A DNA stretch of 64,000 nt, from the NCBI GenBank assembly GCA_050251035.1, contig JBFWNN010000021.1:16146-80145 (forward strand). Direction: 5' to 3'. The position numbers and the translations under genes were made by a program. Below the pieces are notes generated by a model that searched no databases, was not told the DNA's origin, and worked only from the letters and a program-made list of their open reading frames with translations. This stretch comes from Taklimakanibacter sp050251035 (GTDB lineage Bacteria > Pseudomonadota > Alphaproteobacteria > Rhizobiales > Aestuariivirgaceae). This document shows, piece after piece, positions 43,835 through 51,937 of the stretch. Position 1 is the first letter of the stretch. Each line of letters opens with the position of its first letter.

Positions 43835-45235
43835 TCAAGAGTCGATCTTGCTGACGAAGCAGGACAAGCCGCGCGACTTGAGCTTGCCGCAGGCGGACCG
43901 GGCCTCGGACTGGGAGTCGAAGCCGCCGACCCGCAGACGATAATAGATGCCCTTCTTGCCGAGATCGGCCTTGATCACGATGGGCTTCATGCCGCCGAGC
44001 GCCTTGTGGCGGGCCTTGAGCTTCTCCCAGGTGCCCCAGGCGAGCTTTTCGTCTTTGGCCGAGGAGAGCTGGACCGACCAGCCGGTAAGCGCTGCGTCGC
44101 TCGACTGGGTGGTCATGTCGTCCGCCGCGGCGGCCTCCGCCTGCTCGGCCGGCTCTGGCTTCGCTCGCGCTTCGGGCTCGGGCAGAGCTTCGACGGCGAC
44201 GATCTGCTCCGTCTGGGGCTTGGCCGCGATCGCCTTGGGCTTGCTCTCATTGGGCTGAGGGATGGCGTCGGCCTGCAGCGTGTAGCCGGAGCCGCCCTCG
44301 TCCTGGGCGGCGCCCGCCTGGTCGGCGGCGGGCTCGACGGTGACGACCTGCGGGCCCTCTTCCGGCGGGATGCGGTCGGCGATGAGCTTCTGCGGCTTCA
44401 CCGGCACCGCCTGGATCATCTGCACCGGCAGGTCGCCGACGAGCTGCAGCGGCGGCTTCACCGCGTCGGGCAGCGTTTCCTTGCGCACGATCTGCTCTGG
44501 GCTGGTGATCGAGGCGGTGATCAGCTCGGCTTCGGGCTTGACGGCGGCATCGGCGACCGCCGGCAGCGCGCCGAGCCGGGCCAGCTTGCTGCGCGCGGGC
44601 TCGAAGGACGGATTGGCGGCGATCGCCTTGTTGAGCGAGGCCTGCTCGTCATTGGGGCGGCGCAGCGCCTCATAGGTGAGCGCTTCGGCATAGTGGACGA
44701 GATGCGGCTGCGGGTGCTTGAAGCGCAGCGCCTTCTCCAAATCGCTCAGTGCAAAGAGATATTGGCCGTTCTCGCGCAGGATCGTGCCGCGCAGATAATA
44801 GGCATGGGCGAATTCGGGCTCGAGGAAGAGCGCGCTGGTGAAGTCCTCGATGGCGAGCACCGGATGCTTGAGCTTCTGCTGCGACAGTCCGCGGTTGTAG
44901 AGCGCGGTGGCGCGCAGCTTGCCGCTCATCGCGTCGACCCTGAGCGCCGCCGTATAGTCGTCGACGGCGCGGTCGTGCTCCTGCGCCTGCTGATAGGCGA
45001 AGCCCCGGTTGATGAGCGCGTTGGCCAGCTGCTCTGGCGACAACTGGCGCGACTCGATCGCCTCGGAATAGCCGGCTATGGCGGTTGTGGTATCTCCTGC
45101 CTGCAGTGCCTGACGCGCCGCGACGGAAAGATCGAGGGGTGAACTCTGGGGCGCGGCGATCGCACCGCCGACCGCCGCAGGCGCGGCAAGAAAAGCGGTG
45201 CATACACACGCAAGCAATACTGACCGGACTCTCAT
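43835..45235 (-). CDS. secreted TPR and SPOR domain protein
   Basis: 466 residues with an N-terminal signal peptide (VLLACVCTAFLAAPAAVGGAIA). TPR repeats occupy about residues 30-190 (ALINRGFAYQQAQEHDRAVDDY pattern). A Pro/Glu/Ala-rich linker follows, and a C-terminal SPOR domain (WSVQLSSAKDEKLAWGTWEKLK ... YYRLRVGGFDSQSEA) that binds denuded septal peptidoglycan. It is therefore probably a periplasmic cell-envelope or division-site factor. Confidence 0.85.
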   Translation of the reverse strand: MRVRSVLLACVCTAFLAAPAAVGGAIAAPQSSPLDLSVAARQALQAGDTTTAIAGYSEAIESRQLSPEQLANALINRGFAYQQAQEHDRAVDDYTAALRVDAMSGKLRATALYNRGLSQQKLKHPVLAIEDFTSALFLEPEFAHAYYLRGTILRENGQYLFALSDLEKALRFKHPQPHLVHYAEALTYEALRRPNDEQASLNKAIAANPSFEPARSKLARLGALPAVADAAVKPEAELITASITSPEQIVRKETLPDAVKPPLQLVGDLPVQMIQAVPVKPQKLIADRIPPEEGPQVVTVEPAADQAGAAQDEGGSGYTLQADAIPQPNESKPKAIAAKPQTEQIVAVEALPEPEARAKPEPAEQAEAAAADDMTTQSSDAALTGWSVQLSSAKDEKLAWGTWEKLKARHKALGGMKPIVIKADLGKKGIYYRLRVGGFDSQSEARSACGKLKSRGLSCFVSKIDS

Positions 45236-45308
45236 GAGGCATGAGAGTGGATGATTAAGGTTAAAGCTTAGCTAAGGGCGGCAAACGACGATTGACCTCT
45301 TCACCTTC

Positions 45309-45357
45309 CCTTCTCCCGCTTGCGGGAGAAGGTGCCCGACAGGGCGGATGAGGGTGT
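45309..45357 (-). repeat. palindromic repeat, left inverted copy
   Basis: Contains the stem-loop CCTTCTCCCGC / GCGGGAGAAGG (45309-45332), followed by TGCCCGACAGGGCGGATGAGGG. The reverse complement of this unit recurs at 45457-45482 plus 46610-46636, where it is split by the insertion element. The two copies form an inverted pair about 100 bases apart, as in other paired REP-like elements. Confidence 0.8.
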
Positions 45358-45456
45358 CTCTCGAGTGACGCTCTACGCGATTCATCAAGCGTTAATGATT
45401 GTGATGAGGTTTACCGCTTTGGCCCTTTTCCGGAGGAGTTGTCGCAAGCTCAACCA

Positions 45457-45482
45457 ACGCCCTCATCCGGCCTGTCGGCCAC
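45457..45482 (+). repeat. palindromic repeat, right copy, left fragment (split by the insertion)
   Basis: ACGCCCTCATCCGGCC...GGCCAC is the first part of the second repeat copy. The remainder (CTTCTCCCGCAAGCGGGAG...) is found at 46610-46636. Rejoining the two restores a sequence closely matching the inverse of the left copy. Confidence 0.8.
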
Positions 45483-45484
45483 CT

Positions 45485-45661
45485 TGTAACTTGATGCGTA
45501 CCGAATCGACTAAGCTAACCGATGCGGGGACGGGCGAGAGGCCGCTGCCACCTAGGTCAGTCAAGACCGTGGAGAAGCGTGGGGTCTCGCCCGCCAGTTC
45601 ATCCATTCCGAACAGTCGCAAGAACCGCCCTGCGAGTTCGCTTGTACAAGGACGGATAGCG
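45485..45661 (+). ncRNA. candidate bridge RNA of the IS110-family element
   Basis: Non-coding left end with two stem-loops. Target loop: outer stem CGGGCGAGA (45531-45539) / TCTCGCCCG (45585-45593). Within it lie GCCACCT (45547-45553), identical to the left target; a GGTC/GACC hairpin (45555-45568); and GGAGAAG (45571-45577), the reverse complement of the right target CTTCTCC. The two overlap exactly at the CT core. Donor loop: ACAGTCGC (45612-45619) matches the element's right end (46603-46610), and ACAAG (45646-45650) is the reverse complement of CTTGT at the left end. Exact RNA ends are not known. Confidence 0.75.
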
Positions 45662-46594
45662 ATGGACGACATGGTGATTGGGATCGATGTATCGAAGGAC
45701 CGGATCGATGGGCAGATCGAGCCTGGCGGTGAGGCCTTTTCCACCGGCCGTGATGCAGAGGGGCTTACCGCTCTGGTGGAACGTCTGAAGGCTCTACCGG
45801 TCAAGGTGATCGCAGTCGAGGCGACTGGCGGCTTCGAAGGCGTGGTCGTTGCCCATCTGGTGGAAGCAGGCCTGCCGGTGGCGGTGGTGAACCCTGAGCG
45901 GGTGCGCGCCTTCGCCAAAGCCGAAGGGCAGAGAGCAAAGACAGATGCCATCGATGCCGGCGTGATTGCCCGTTTTGCTCGAGCAGTGAATCCGCCGGTG
46001 CGGGCTCCAGCCGATGCCGAGACGCAGGTGCTGGCGGACATGATCGCCAGGCGGCGCCAGATCGTCGGCATGCTCACTGCTGAGCGCCAGCGCCTGAAGC
46101 GGGCAACGGTCGGGCGCGCTCGCAAGAGCATCACCCGACTGATCGCAGCGCTCGAGCGCGAGCTCTCGGTGTGTGATGCCGATATCGGTGATGCGGTGCG
46201 CCAGATGCCGCTATGGCGACTGCATGACGAACTTCTGCAGTCGGTACCGGGGGTTGGTCCCATTCTATGCCGAACTCTCATTGCCGAGATGCCGGAACTC
46301 GGCCACCTCGACAGAAGGCAAATTGCTGCCCTGGCCGGATTGGCACCGTTCACTCGCCAGTCAGGCAAATGGCGTGGCAAGAGCTTTATCGGAGGTGGGC
46401 GATCTGCAGTACGTTCTGTCCTGTTCATTGCCGCGATGGTAGCAGCTCGCCACAATCCAGTGATCAAAGCGCTCGCAGAGCGACTCACCGCAAAGGGCAA
46501 GCCTTGGAAGCTCGTCATCACGGCCTGTGCCAGAAAGCTTCTCGTCATCCTCAATGCCATCATCAGGTCAGGTAAGCCATGGCAAATCGCTTGA
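45662..46594 (+). CDS. IS110-family transposase (recombinase)
   Basis: 310 residues, intact. The N-terminal RuvC-like domain has the acidic tetrad D9 (IGIDVSK), E53 (VEATGG), D95 and D98 (KTDAIDA). The C-terminal domain has the helix-hairpin-helix-like LLQSVPGVGPILCRTLI and the likely catalytic serine S234 in RQSGKWRGKSFIGGG. The ATG at 45662 begins the RuvC fold; a longer frame upstream reads through the non-coding end and is rejected. It should pair with the bridge RNA encoded just upstream. Confidence 0.93.
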   Translation: MDDMVIGIDVSKDRIDGQIEPGGEAFSTGRDAEGLTALVERLKALPVKVIAVEATGGFEGVVVAHLVEAGLPVAVVNPERVRAFAKAEGQRAKTDAIDAGVIARFARAVNPPVRAPADAETQVLADMIARRRQIVGMLTAERQRLKRATVGRARKSITRLIAALERELSVCDADIGDAVRQMPLWRLHDELLQSVPGVGPILCRTLIAEMPELGHLDRRQIAALAGLAPFTRQSGKWRGKSFIGGGRSAVRSVLFIAAMVAARHNPVIKALAERLTAKGKPWKLVITACARKLLVILNAIIRSGKPWQIA

Positions 46595-46611
46595 CTCCCA
46601 AGACAGTCGCT
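46591..46611 (+). promoter_or_regulatory. right-end half of a possible circular-junction promoter
   Basis: TTGACT at 46591-46596 overlaps the transposase stop codon. In an excised circle, the right end joins the left end through one CT core, which places TAACTT (45487-45492) 17 bases downstream. A promoter formed this way drives bridge RNA synthesis in IS621, the studied IS110 member. The -10 match is weak. Confidence 0.45.
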
Positions 46612-46636
46612 TCTCCCGCAAGCGGGAGAAGGTGAG
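46610..46636 (+). repeat. palindromic repeat, right copy, right fragment
   Basis: CTTCTCCCGC / GCGGGAGAAG stem followed by GTGAG, completing the repeat begun at 45457. It lies 7 bases downstream of the glmS stop codon and could act as its terminator. Confidence 0.8.
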
Positions 46637-46642
46637 TATGCC

Positions 46643-48472
46643 TCATTCGACCGTGACCGATTTCGCCAGGTTGCGCGGCTGGTCGACGTCGGTGCCCATG
46701 AACACCGCGGCATGATAGGCGAGGAGCTGGACCGGGAGCGCATAGAGCAAGGGGCTGAGAAAGGCATGCGCCTTGGGCACCCTGATGCGCCGGAAGGTGC
46801 GCTGGCCATGGGCTTCGAGGCCCTGATCGTCGGTGAGCAGCACGATCTTGCCGCCGCGCGCCGCCACCTCTTCCATGTTGGACACGGTCTTGTCGAAGAG
46901 CTCGTCCCTGGGCGCGATGACGATCACCGGCACGTTCTCGTCGATGAGCGCGATCGGCCCGTGCTTGAGCTCGCCCGCGGCATAGCCCTCGGCATGGATA
47001 TAGGAGATCTCCTTGAGCTTGAGGGCGCCTTCGAGCGCGATCGGATAGTTCACCCCGCGCCCCAGATAGAGCACGTCCTGGGCATGGGCGATCTCGCGCG
47101 CCACCTCTGCGATATGCTTCTCGTCCTTCAGGATCTCGGCCATGTGGCGCGGCGCCTCGATCAGTGCGCCGATCAGTTCGCGCTCCTGGTCGCGGTCGAT
47201 GGCGCCCCTGGCCTTGCCGGCGGCGACGGCGAGCGCCGCCAGGACTGTGAGCTGGCAGGTGAAAGCCTTGGTCGAGGCCACCCCGATCTCGGGTCCCGCA
47301 TAGGTGCGGATGGCGGCATGGGCCTCGCGCGCGATGGTCGAGCCCGGCACGTTGACCAGCGCCAAGGTCTCCTGCCCTTGCGCCTTGCAATAGCGCAGGG
47401 CCGCCAGCGTGTCGGCGGTCTCGCCCGACTGCGAGATGACGATGGCGGCGCCCTTTTTCGGCATCGGCGCCTCGCGGTAGCGGAATTCGGAGGCGATATC
47501 GACCTCGGTCGGAAGCCTCGCATAGCGCTCGAACCAGTATTTGGCGGTGAGGCCGGCGAGATAGGCGGTGCCGCAGGCGGTGATGGTCAGCCGGTCGAGA
47601 TCGGCGAAGTCGATCTTGATCTCCGCCGGCAGCCGCGCCGCCTTGTCCGCGAAATCGGCATATTCGGCGAGCGTGTGGCCGATCACTTCCGGCTGCTCGG
47701 CGATCTCCTTGGCCATGAAGTGGCGGTGCTTGCCCTTGTCCGCCATGAAGGCCGAGGCTTGCGTGAAATTCATCGGCCGCACGATCTGGCGGCCTAGGGC
47801 GTCGTGGATCTCGATCGAGTTGCGGGTCAGTGCCACCCAGTCGCCGTCCTCGAGATAGGTCACCCGGTTGGTGAAGGGTGCCAGCGCGATGGCGTCCGAG
47901 CCCAGATACATCTGGCCGTCGCCATGGCCGACCGCGAGCGGCGCGCCCATGCGGGCGCCGACCATGAGGTCGTGCTCGCTGGCGAAGATGACGGCGAGCG
48001 CGAAGGCGCCTTCGAGGCGTTTCAGCACCTTGGCGACCGCTTCCTTGGGGCTCGCGCCCTTCGCTCGTTCGCGCGCGATCAGATGCGCTACGACCTCGGT
48101 GTCGGTCTGTGAGGAGAAGACGACGCCCTCTTCCGCGAGCTCGTCCTTCAGCGGCTTGAAATTCTCGATGATGCCGTTGTGGACGATGACGACGTCGCCC
48201 GAAATGTGGGGATGCGCATTGGGCTCGTTGGGCACGCCATGCGTCGCCCAGCGGGTGTGGCCGATGCCGGTCGTGCCGATGAGCGTCGTCGCTTTGAGCT
48301 TGTCTTCGAGATTATGGAGCTTGCCCGGAGCCCTGACCCGCTCGACCTTGCCGGGAGTCTCGATCGTGGCGACTCCGGCAGAGTCGTAGCCCCGGTATTC
48401 GAGCCGCTTCAACGCCTCGACGATGCCTTGGGCCACGGGTTCGGTGCCCAGGATGCCGACAATGCCACACAT
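46643..48472 (-). CDS. glmS: glutamine-fructose-6-phosphate aminotransferase (isomerizing)
   Basis: 609 residues, standard length. The N-terminal glutamine amidotransferase domain starts at the catalytic cysteine after Met (MCGIVGILG). Two SIS domains follow (VISQSGETADTLAALR; ISYIHAEGYAAGELKHGPIALI). It makes glucosamine-6-phosphate for peptidoglycan and LPS. It begins 3 bases after the glmU stop, so the two form an operon. There is no space for a glmS ribozyme. Confidence 0.97.
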   Translation of the reverse strand: MCGIVGILGTEPVAQGIVEALKRLEYRGYDSAGVATIETPGKVERVRAPGKLHNLEDKLKATTLIGTTGIGHTRWATHGVPNEPNAHPHISGDVVIVHNGIIENFKPLKDELAEEGVVFSSQTDTEVVAHLIARERAKGASPKEAVAKVLKRLEGAFALAVIFASEHDLMVGARMGAPLAVGHGDGQMYLGSDAIALAPFTNRVTYLEDGDWVALTRNSIEIHDALGRQIVRPMNFTQASAFMADKGKHRHFMAKEIAEQPEVIGHTLAEYADFADKAARLPAEIKIDFADLDRLTITACGTAYLAGLTAKYWFERYARLPTEVDIASEFRYREAPMPKKGAAIVISQSGETADTLAALRYCKAQGQETLALVNVPGSTIAREAHAAIRTYAGPEIGVASTKAFTCQLTVLAALAVAAGKARGAIDRDQERELIGALIEAPRHMAEILKDEKHIAEVAREIAHAQDVLYLGRGVNYPIALEGALKLKEISYIHAEGYAAGELKHGPIALIDENVPVIVIAPRDELFDKTVSNMEEVAARGGKIVLLTDDQGLEAHGQRTFRRIRVPKAHAFLSPLLYALPVQLLAYHAAVFMGTDVDQPRNLAKSVTVE

Positions 48473-48475
48473 GCT

Positions 48476-49843
48476 TTATGCCCCTTTGTCCTTGCGTTTC
48501 TTCGCCGCCTTGAGTTCGCGATATTTCCGGGCCCAGCCCTCTTTCACCGCCTGCTGGCCGCGGGCGATGCCGAGGGCGTCCTCGGGCACGTCCTGGGTGA
48601 TGACGCTGCCCGCCGCGATATTGGACCTGGCCCCCACCGTCACCGGCGCGACCAGCGCGGTGTTCGATCCGACGAAGACGTCCGGGCCGATCTCGGTGTG
48701 ATGCTTCTCATAGCCGTCATAGTTGCAGGTGATCGTCCCTGCCCCGATATTGCTGCGCGCGCCCACGCTCGCATCGCCGATATAGGTTAAGTGGTTGGCC
48801 TTGGCGCCCTCGCCGATCTTCGCCTTTTTGACCTCGACGAAATTGCCGACATGGGCGTTGCGGCCGATCTCGGCGCCGGGCCTCAGCCTGGCGAAGGGGC
48901 CGATGCGCGCGCCATCCGCGATCTTCGCGCCTTCGATATGCGAGAAAGCGAGGATCTCGACAGTGTCGCCGATGACGACATTGGGGCCGAAGACGACATT
49001 GGGTTCGATGGTGACGTCCTTGCCGATCTCGGTATCGGCCGACAGGAACACCGAGCCGGGATCGATCAGGGTCGCGCCATTGTCCATGGCGGCCTGGCGG
49101 TAGCGCGCCTGCAGCAGGCTTTCGATCTGGGCCAGCTGGGCGCGGGTGTTGACGCCATGCACCTCGGCCTCCGGGCACTCGGCGAGCGCCACATTGAGCC
49201 CGGCGTCGACGGTGAGGCCGACGAGGTCGGTGAGGTAATATTCGCCCTTGGCATTGTCGTTGCGGATCTTGGGCAGGAGCTCCCACAGGAGCCTTGCCTT
49301 GACCGCGATGAAGCCCGAATTGCACAGATCGATGCGCCGCTCGTCGACGGTGGTGTCGAGCTCCTCGCGGATGGCGACGAGCCTGCCCGAGCGGTCCTGG
49401 ATGAGCCGGCCATAGCCGGTCGGATTGGCGGCCCGGAAACCGAGCACGGCGAGCGGGCTGTCCTCGCTCACCGCCTCCGCCAGGGCCCGGATCGTCTCGC
49501 TGCGGATCAGCGGCACATCGCCATAGAGCACCAGCACGGTGCCCTCGAAGCCCTTGAGGCCGTCCGCCGCCATGCTCACCGCATGGCCGGTGCCTTGGCG
49601 CTTCTCCTGGATGGCGACCGTGGCCTGCGGCACGATGCGCTGCGCCTCCGCCCCGACCTCGGGCATATCGGGCCCGGAGATGACGACGGTGCGCTCAGGG
49701 TTGGCCGCCTTGGTCGACCGCAGCACATGGCCGAGCAGGCTCAGGCCGGCGGCCTTGTGCAGCACCTTGGCGAGGTCGGAGCGCATGCGCGTTCCCTTCC
49801 CTGCGGCAAGGACGATGACGGCGATGGGCGCTTTCTTGGGCAT
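48476..49843 (-). CDS. glmU: bifunctional UDP-GlcNAc pyrophosphorylase / glucosamine-1-phosphate acetyltransferase
   Basis: 455 residues. N-terminal uridylyltransferase domain with VIVLAAGKGTRM near residue 12; C-terminal left-handed beta-helix of hexapeptide repeats with NIGAGTITCNYDGYEKHHT, the acetyltransferase active site. It makes UDP-N-acetylglucosamine in two steps. The ATG at 49843 is preferred to the upstream extension. Upstream operon partner of glmS. Confidence 0.97.
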   Translation of the reverse strand: MPKKAPIAVIVLAAGKGTRMRSDLAKVLHKAAGLSLLGHVLRSTKAANPERTVVISGPDMPEVGAEAQRIVPQATVAIQEKRQGTGHAVSMAADGLKGFEGTVLVLYGDVPLIRSETIRALAEAVSEDSPLAVLGFRAANPTGYGRLIQDRSGRLVAIREELDTTVDERRIDLCNSGFIAVKARLLWELLPKIRNDNAKGEYYLTDLVGLTVDAGLNVALAECPEAEVHGVNTRAQLAQIESLLQARYRQAAMDNGATLIDPGSVFLSADTEIGKDVTIEPNVVFGPNVVIGDTVEILAFSHIEGAKIADGARIGPFARLRPGAEIGRNAHVGNFVEVKKAKIGEGAKANHLTYIGDASVGARSNIGAGTITCNYDGYEKHHTEIGPDVFVGSNTALVAPVTVGARSNIAAGSVITQDVPEDALGIARGQQAVKEGWARKYRELKAAKKRKDKGA

Positions 49844-49881
49844 GGATCGAGGCGGTCTCCGAGGGGCGTCGGCACGATAGC

Positions 49882-49926
49882 GCATGATCCGGAAAAGTGG
49901 GAACCGGTTTTCCGAAAAGATCATGC
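49882..49926. repeat. rhizobial-type palindromic repeat upstream of glmU
   Basis: Imperfect palindrome bounded by GCATGATC and GATCATGC, with GGAAAA...TTTTCC and a GGAACCGGTT centre. Very similar palindromes are dispersed in many Hyphomicrobiales genomes. It lies 39 bases upstream of the glmU start codon and may be in its leader. Confidence 0.75.
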
Positions 49927-49944
49927 GTAAACAAAAAGATAAAG

Positions 49945-49970
49945 CGTGACGGCCAAAGCCGTCACGTTTT
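49945..49970. other. hairpin with flanking T-run upstream of glmU
   Basis: Nine-base arms CGTGACGGC / GCCGTCACG with a CAAA loop, followed by TTTT on the + strand. On the - strand the other side is also U-rich. It resembles a bidirectional terminator separating glmU from the tRNA-Lys region. Confidence 0.5.
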
Positions 49971-50097
49971 AGATATCAAGGTTGAACAGTCTCTTACAGC
50001 AAGAGTCGTGCCGGGCGCCAAAGGCCGAATTGCGGCGTTAACGGCTTTCTATTGACCCAGGGAGCCCCCGCAACTATGGTCCGCCCGCCTATCGGTT

Positions 50098-50172
50098 GGG
50101 CCCGTAGCTCAGTGGCAGAGCATCTGACTTTTAATCAGAGGGTCGATGGTTCGAACCCATCCGGGCTCACCA
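50098..50172 (+). tRNA. tRNA-Lys (TTT)
   Basis: Cloverleaf with acceptor stem GGGCCCG / CGGGCTC, anticodon stem TCTGA / TCAGA with loop CTTTTAA (anticodon TTT), T-arm GATGG-TTCGAAC-CCATC, and encoded CCA at 50170-50172. No integrase gene or duplicated 3' end is next to it. Confidence 0.95.
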
Positions 50173-50240
50173 ATGAAATCAAGCATTTGTAAACCCTGTC
50201 CGACCTTATTCTCGGCATTTTTCACTGGGATAACGGAAAG

Positions 50241-51581
50241 ATGTCCCAGGAAATCAAGCAATTTCGAGTCGTCGGGCCCCTGATGGAATCGGTCCGGCAA
50301 TCTGGTTCGCGCCGCGGCGTGGCCGTCGCGGCAGTGCTGCTAACCCTCACCGCAAGCCCGGTTTTCGCTCAAGAATCGCAGGACGGCGGGTCGGTCGCCA
50401 CCACGGCCGCCCCCCAGGCTCCTGCGCCAGGCAAGCTCGCCACCCGCACCCAGATCGTCGCCAACAATGACGAGCTGGCGATGCTGACCGGGGGCTCGGA
50501 ACAGGCTCTCGCCGACGCGGTCGTGATGTACAGGCAGATCGTCAAGAACGGCGGCTGGCCCCAGATCACCAGCAGGAAGCTGGCCAAGGGCGCCAAGGGC
50601 GAGCAGGCCCTGCTGCTGCGCCAGCGCCTCATCTTCGAGAACTATCTGCCCTTCGACACGCTGGGCGGCCCCAACGCCTCGCTGTTCGACGCCGACATGG
50701 TCGACGCGGTCAAGGCGTTTCAGATCAATCATGGCGTGGCGCCGACCGGCACCGTCGCCGAGCGCACGCTGGCCGAGCTCAACATCCCCGCCGAGGCCCG
50801 CCTCGCCACGCTCATCGAGAACCAGCCGCGGGTCTCCGCCTATGCGCAGGACTTGGCGCCGCGCGCCATCCTGGTCAACATCCCCTCGCTCCAGCTCGAG
50901 ACCGTCGAAGACGGCCGGGTGTTCTCGCGCCACAACATCGTCGCCGGAAAGCTCGACCGCCCCTCGCCGACTTTGGCCAGCACGGTGAGCGACGTGACCT
51001 TCAATCCCTACTGGAAGATTCCGGCCTCCATCGTCGAGCGTGACATCGTTCCGCACTATCTCAAGGACCGGAGCTATCTCGCCCAGATGCAGATCCGGGT
51101 GTTCGACGGCGTCGATGGCCCGGAAATCGATCCTGCGACGGTCGACTGGGCGACAACGCCGCCCGAGCGTTATTTCTTCCGTCAGGATCCGGGCGAGAAC
51201 AATGCCCTCGCCACGGTGAAGATCAACTTCCCCAACAATTTCATGGTCTACATGCACGACACGCCGCATCGCGAGTTGTTCGGCAGCAATGCGCGTTTCG
51301 AAAGCTCGGGCTGCATACGCGTCGATCAGGTGCAGACCGTCGTCGACTGGGCGCTGCGGGGTCAGGCGGACTACAGCCCCGATCAGTATGGCCAGATCAT
51401 CTCCAGCCGGCAGCCTTATGAGTTGAAGGTGCAGGATCCGCCGAGCGTCCGCTTCATGTATCTGACCGCCTGGGCGACGCCCGAGGGCGCGGTCAATTTC
51501 CGGCCCGACATCTATCATCTGGATGGCAAAGGTTTCGTCCTCGGCCAGCCCGAGCCGCGCGGCGTCCAATCGACGAATTGA
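50241..51581 (+). CDS. murein L,D-transpeptidase (YkuD, YcbB-like)
   Basis: 446 residues with an N-terminal signal anchor (VAVAAVLLTLTASPVFA). A peptidoglycan-binding module (DMVDAVKAFQINHGVAPTG) is followed by the YkuD catalytic domain with MHDTPHRELF and SSGCIRV; the nucleophile is C358. It forms 3-3 crosslinks in peptidoglycan or attaches outer membrane proteins, as shown for L,D-transpeptidases in Rhizobiales. GGAAAG precedes the ATG. It follows tRNA-Lys by 68 bases. Confidence 0.92.
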   Translation: MSQEIKQFRVVGPLMESVRQSGSRRGVAVAAVLLTLTASPVFAQESQDGGSVATTAAPQAPAPGKLATRTQIVANNDELAMLTGGSEQALADAVVMYRQIVKNGGWPQITSRKLAKGAKGEQALLLRQRLIFENYLPFDTLGGPNASLFDADMVDAVKAFQINHGVAPTGTVAERTLAELNIPAEARLATLIENQPRVSAYAQDLAPRAILVNIPSLQLETVEDGRVFSRHNIVAGKLDRPSPTLASTVSDVTFNPYWKIPASIVERDIVPHYLKDRSYLAQMQIRVFDGVDGPEIDPATVDWATTPPERYFFRQDPGENNALATVKINFPNNFMVYMHDTPHRELFGSNARFESSGCIRVDQVQTVVDWALRGQADYSPDQYGQIISSRQPYELKVQDPPSVRFMYLTAWATPEGAVNFRPDIYHLDGKGFVLGQPEPRGVQSTN

Positions 51582-51676
51582 CCAGGCACGCGGCTGTTCG
51601 GCAATACCGGACGCGATTGATATGCGACCGGCAGGCTCGTACGGTATCTTCCCAAGCCAGAAAAGGAGCGCCGGGC

Positions 51677-51850
51677 ATGGCCCAGTTCACGCACACCGTG
51701 ACGATCGAGAACCGCCCGTTCAAGGTGATCATCGATGCCCCGGACGGCGCCAGCATCACCAACGTGCAGGAACTGGCGGAGGCCGCCTGGCGATCGGTCA
51801 ACCGGCGGGCCACGATCGGCGGAGCGACGATCAGGGTCGAGCCGGCCTGA
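51677..51850 (+). CDS. small hypothetical protein (57 aa)
   Basis: 57 residues, beginning MAQFTHTVTIENRPFKVII and ending with a short beta strand GGATIRVEPA. Strong ribosome binding site AAAGGAG at 51661-51667. Not recognised as a named family; ubiquitin-like beta-grasp is conceivable but unsupported. Codon use is like its neighbours. Confidence 0.55.
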   Translation: MAQFTHTVTIENRPFKVIIDAPDGASITNVQELAEAAWRSVNRRATIGGATIRVEPA

Positions 51851-51937
51851 TACGTCTCGTCAAAAAGCGAGACCGCTGGTTCTATCCCGGATTTTGCGAC
51901 TATCATGGATCGGGGCATCCACAACGAGGCATCCACT

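Larger units (their letters stand above)
45485..46611 (+). mobile_element. IS110-family insertion sequence inserted at a CT core in a palindromic repeat
   Basis: About 1127 bases including one CT core. Left junction GGCCAC-CT-TGTAAC, right junction ACAGTCG-CT-TCTCCC; removing the element restores the uninterrupted repeat. There are no terminal inverted repeats, as usual for IS110. The element has a long 5' non-coding end (177 bases) and a very short 3' end (17 bases), the layout of the IS110 group whose bridge RNA lies at the left end. Intact transposase suggests recent activity. Confidence 0.9.

Noticed and set aside
45320..45661. longer N-terminus of the IS110 transposase (frame open from 45320)
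   Set aside because: The extension crosses the IS boundary at 45485 and the bridge RNA region. The RuvC-like domain begins at ATG 45662.
48473..48475. glmS ribozyme
   Set aside because: Only 3 bases separate the glmU stop from the glmS start, so there is no room, and this ribozyme is known mainly from Gram-positive bacteria.
50098..50172. genomic island integrated at tRNA-Lys
   Set aside because: No integrase gene and no second copy of the tRNA 3' end within the window.
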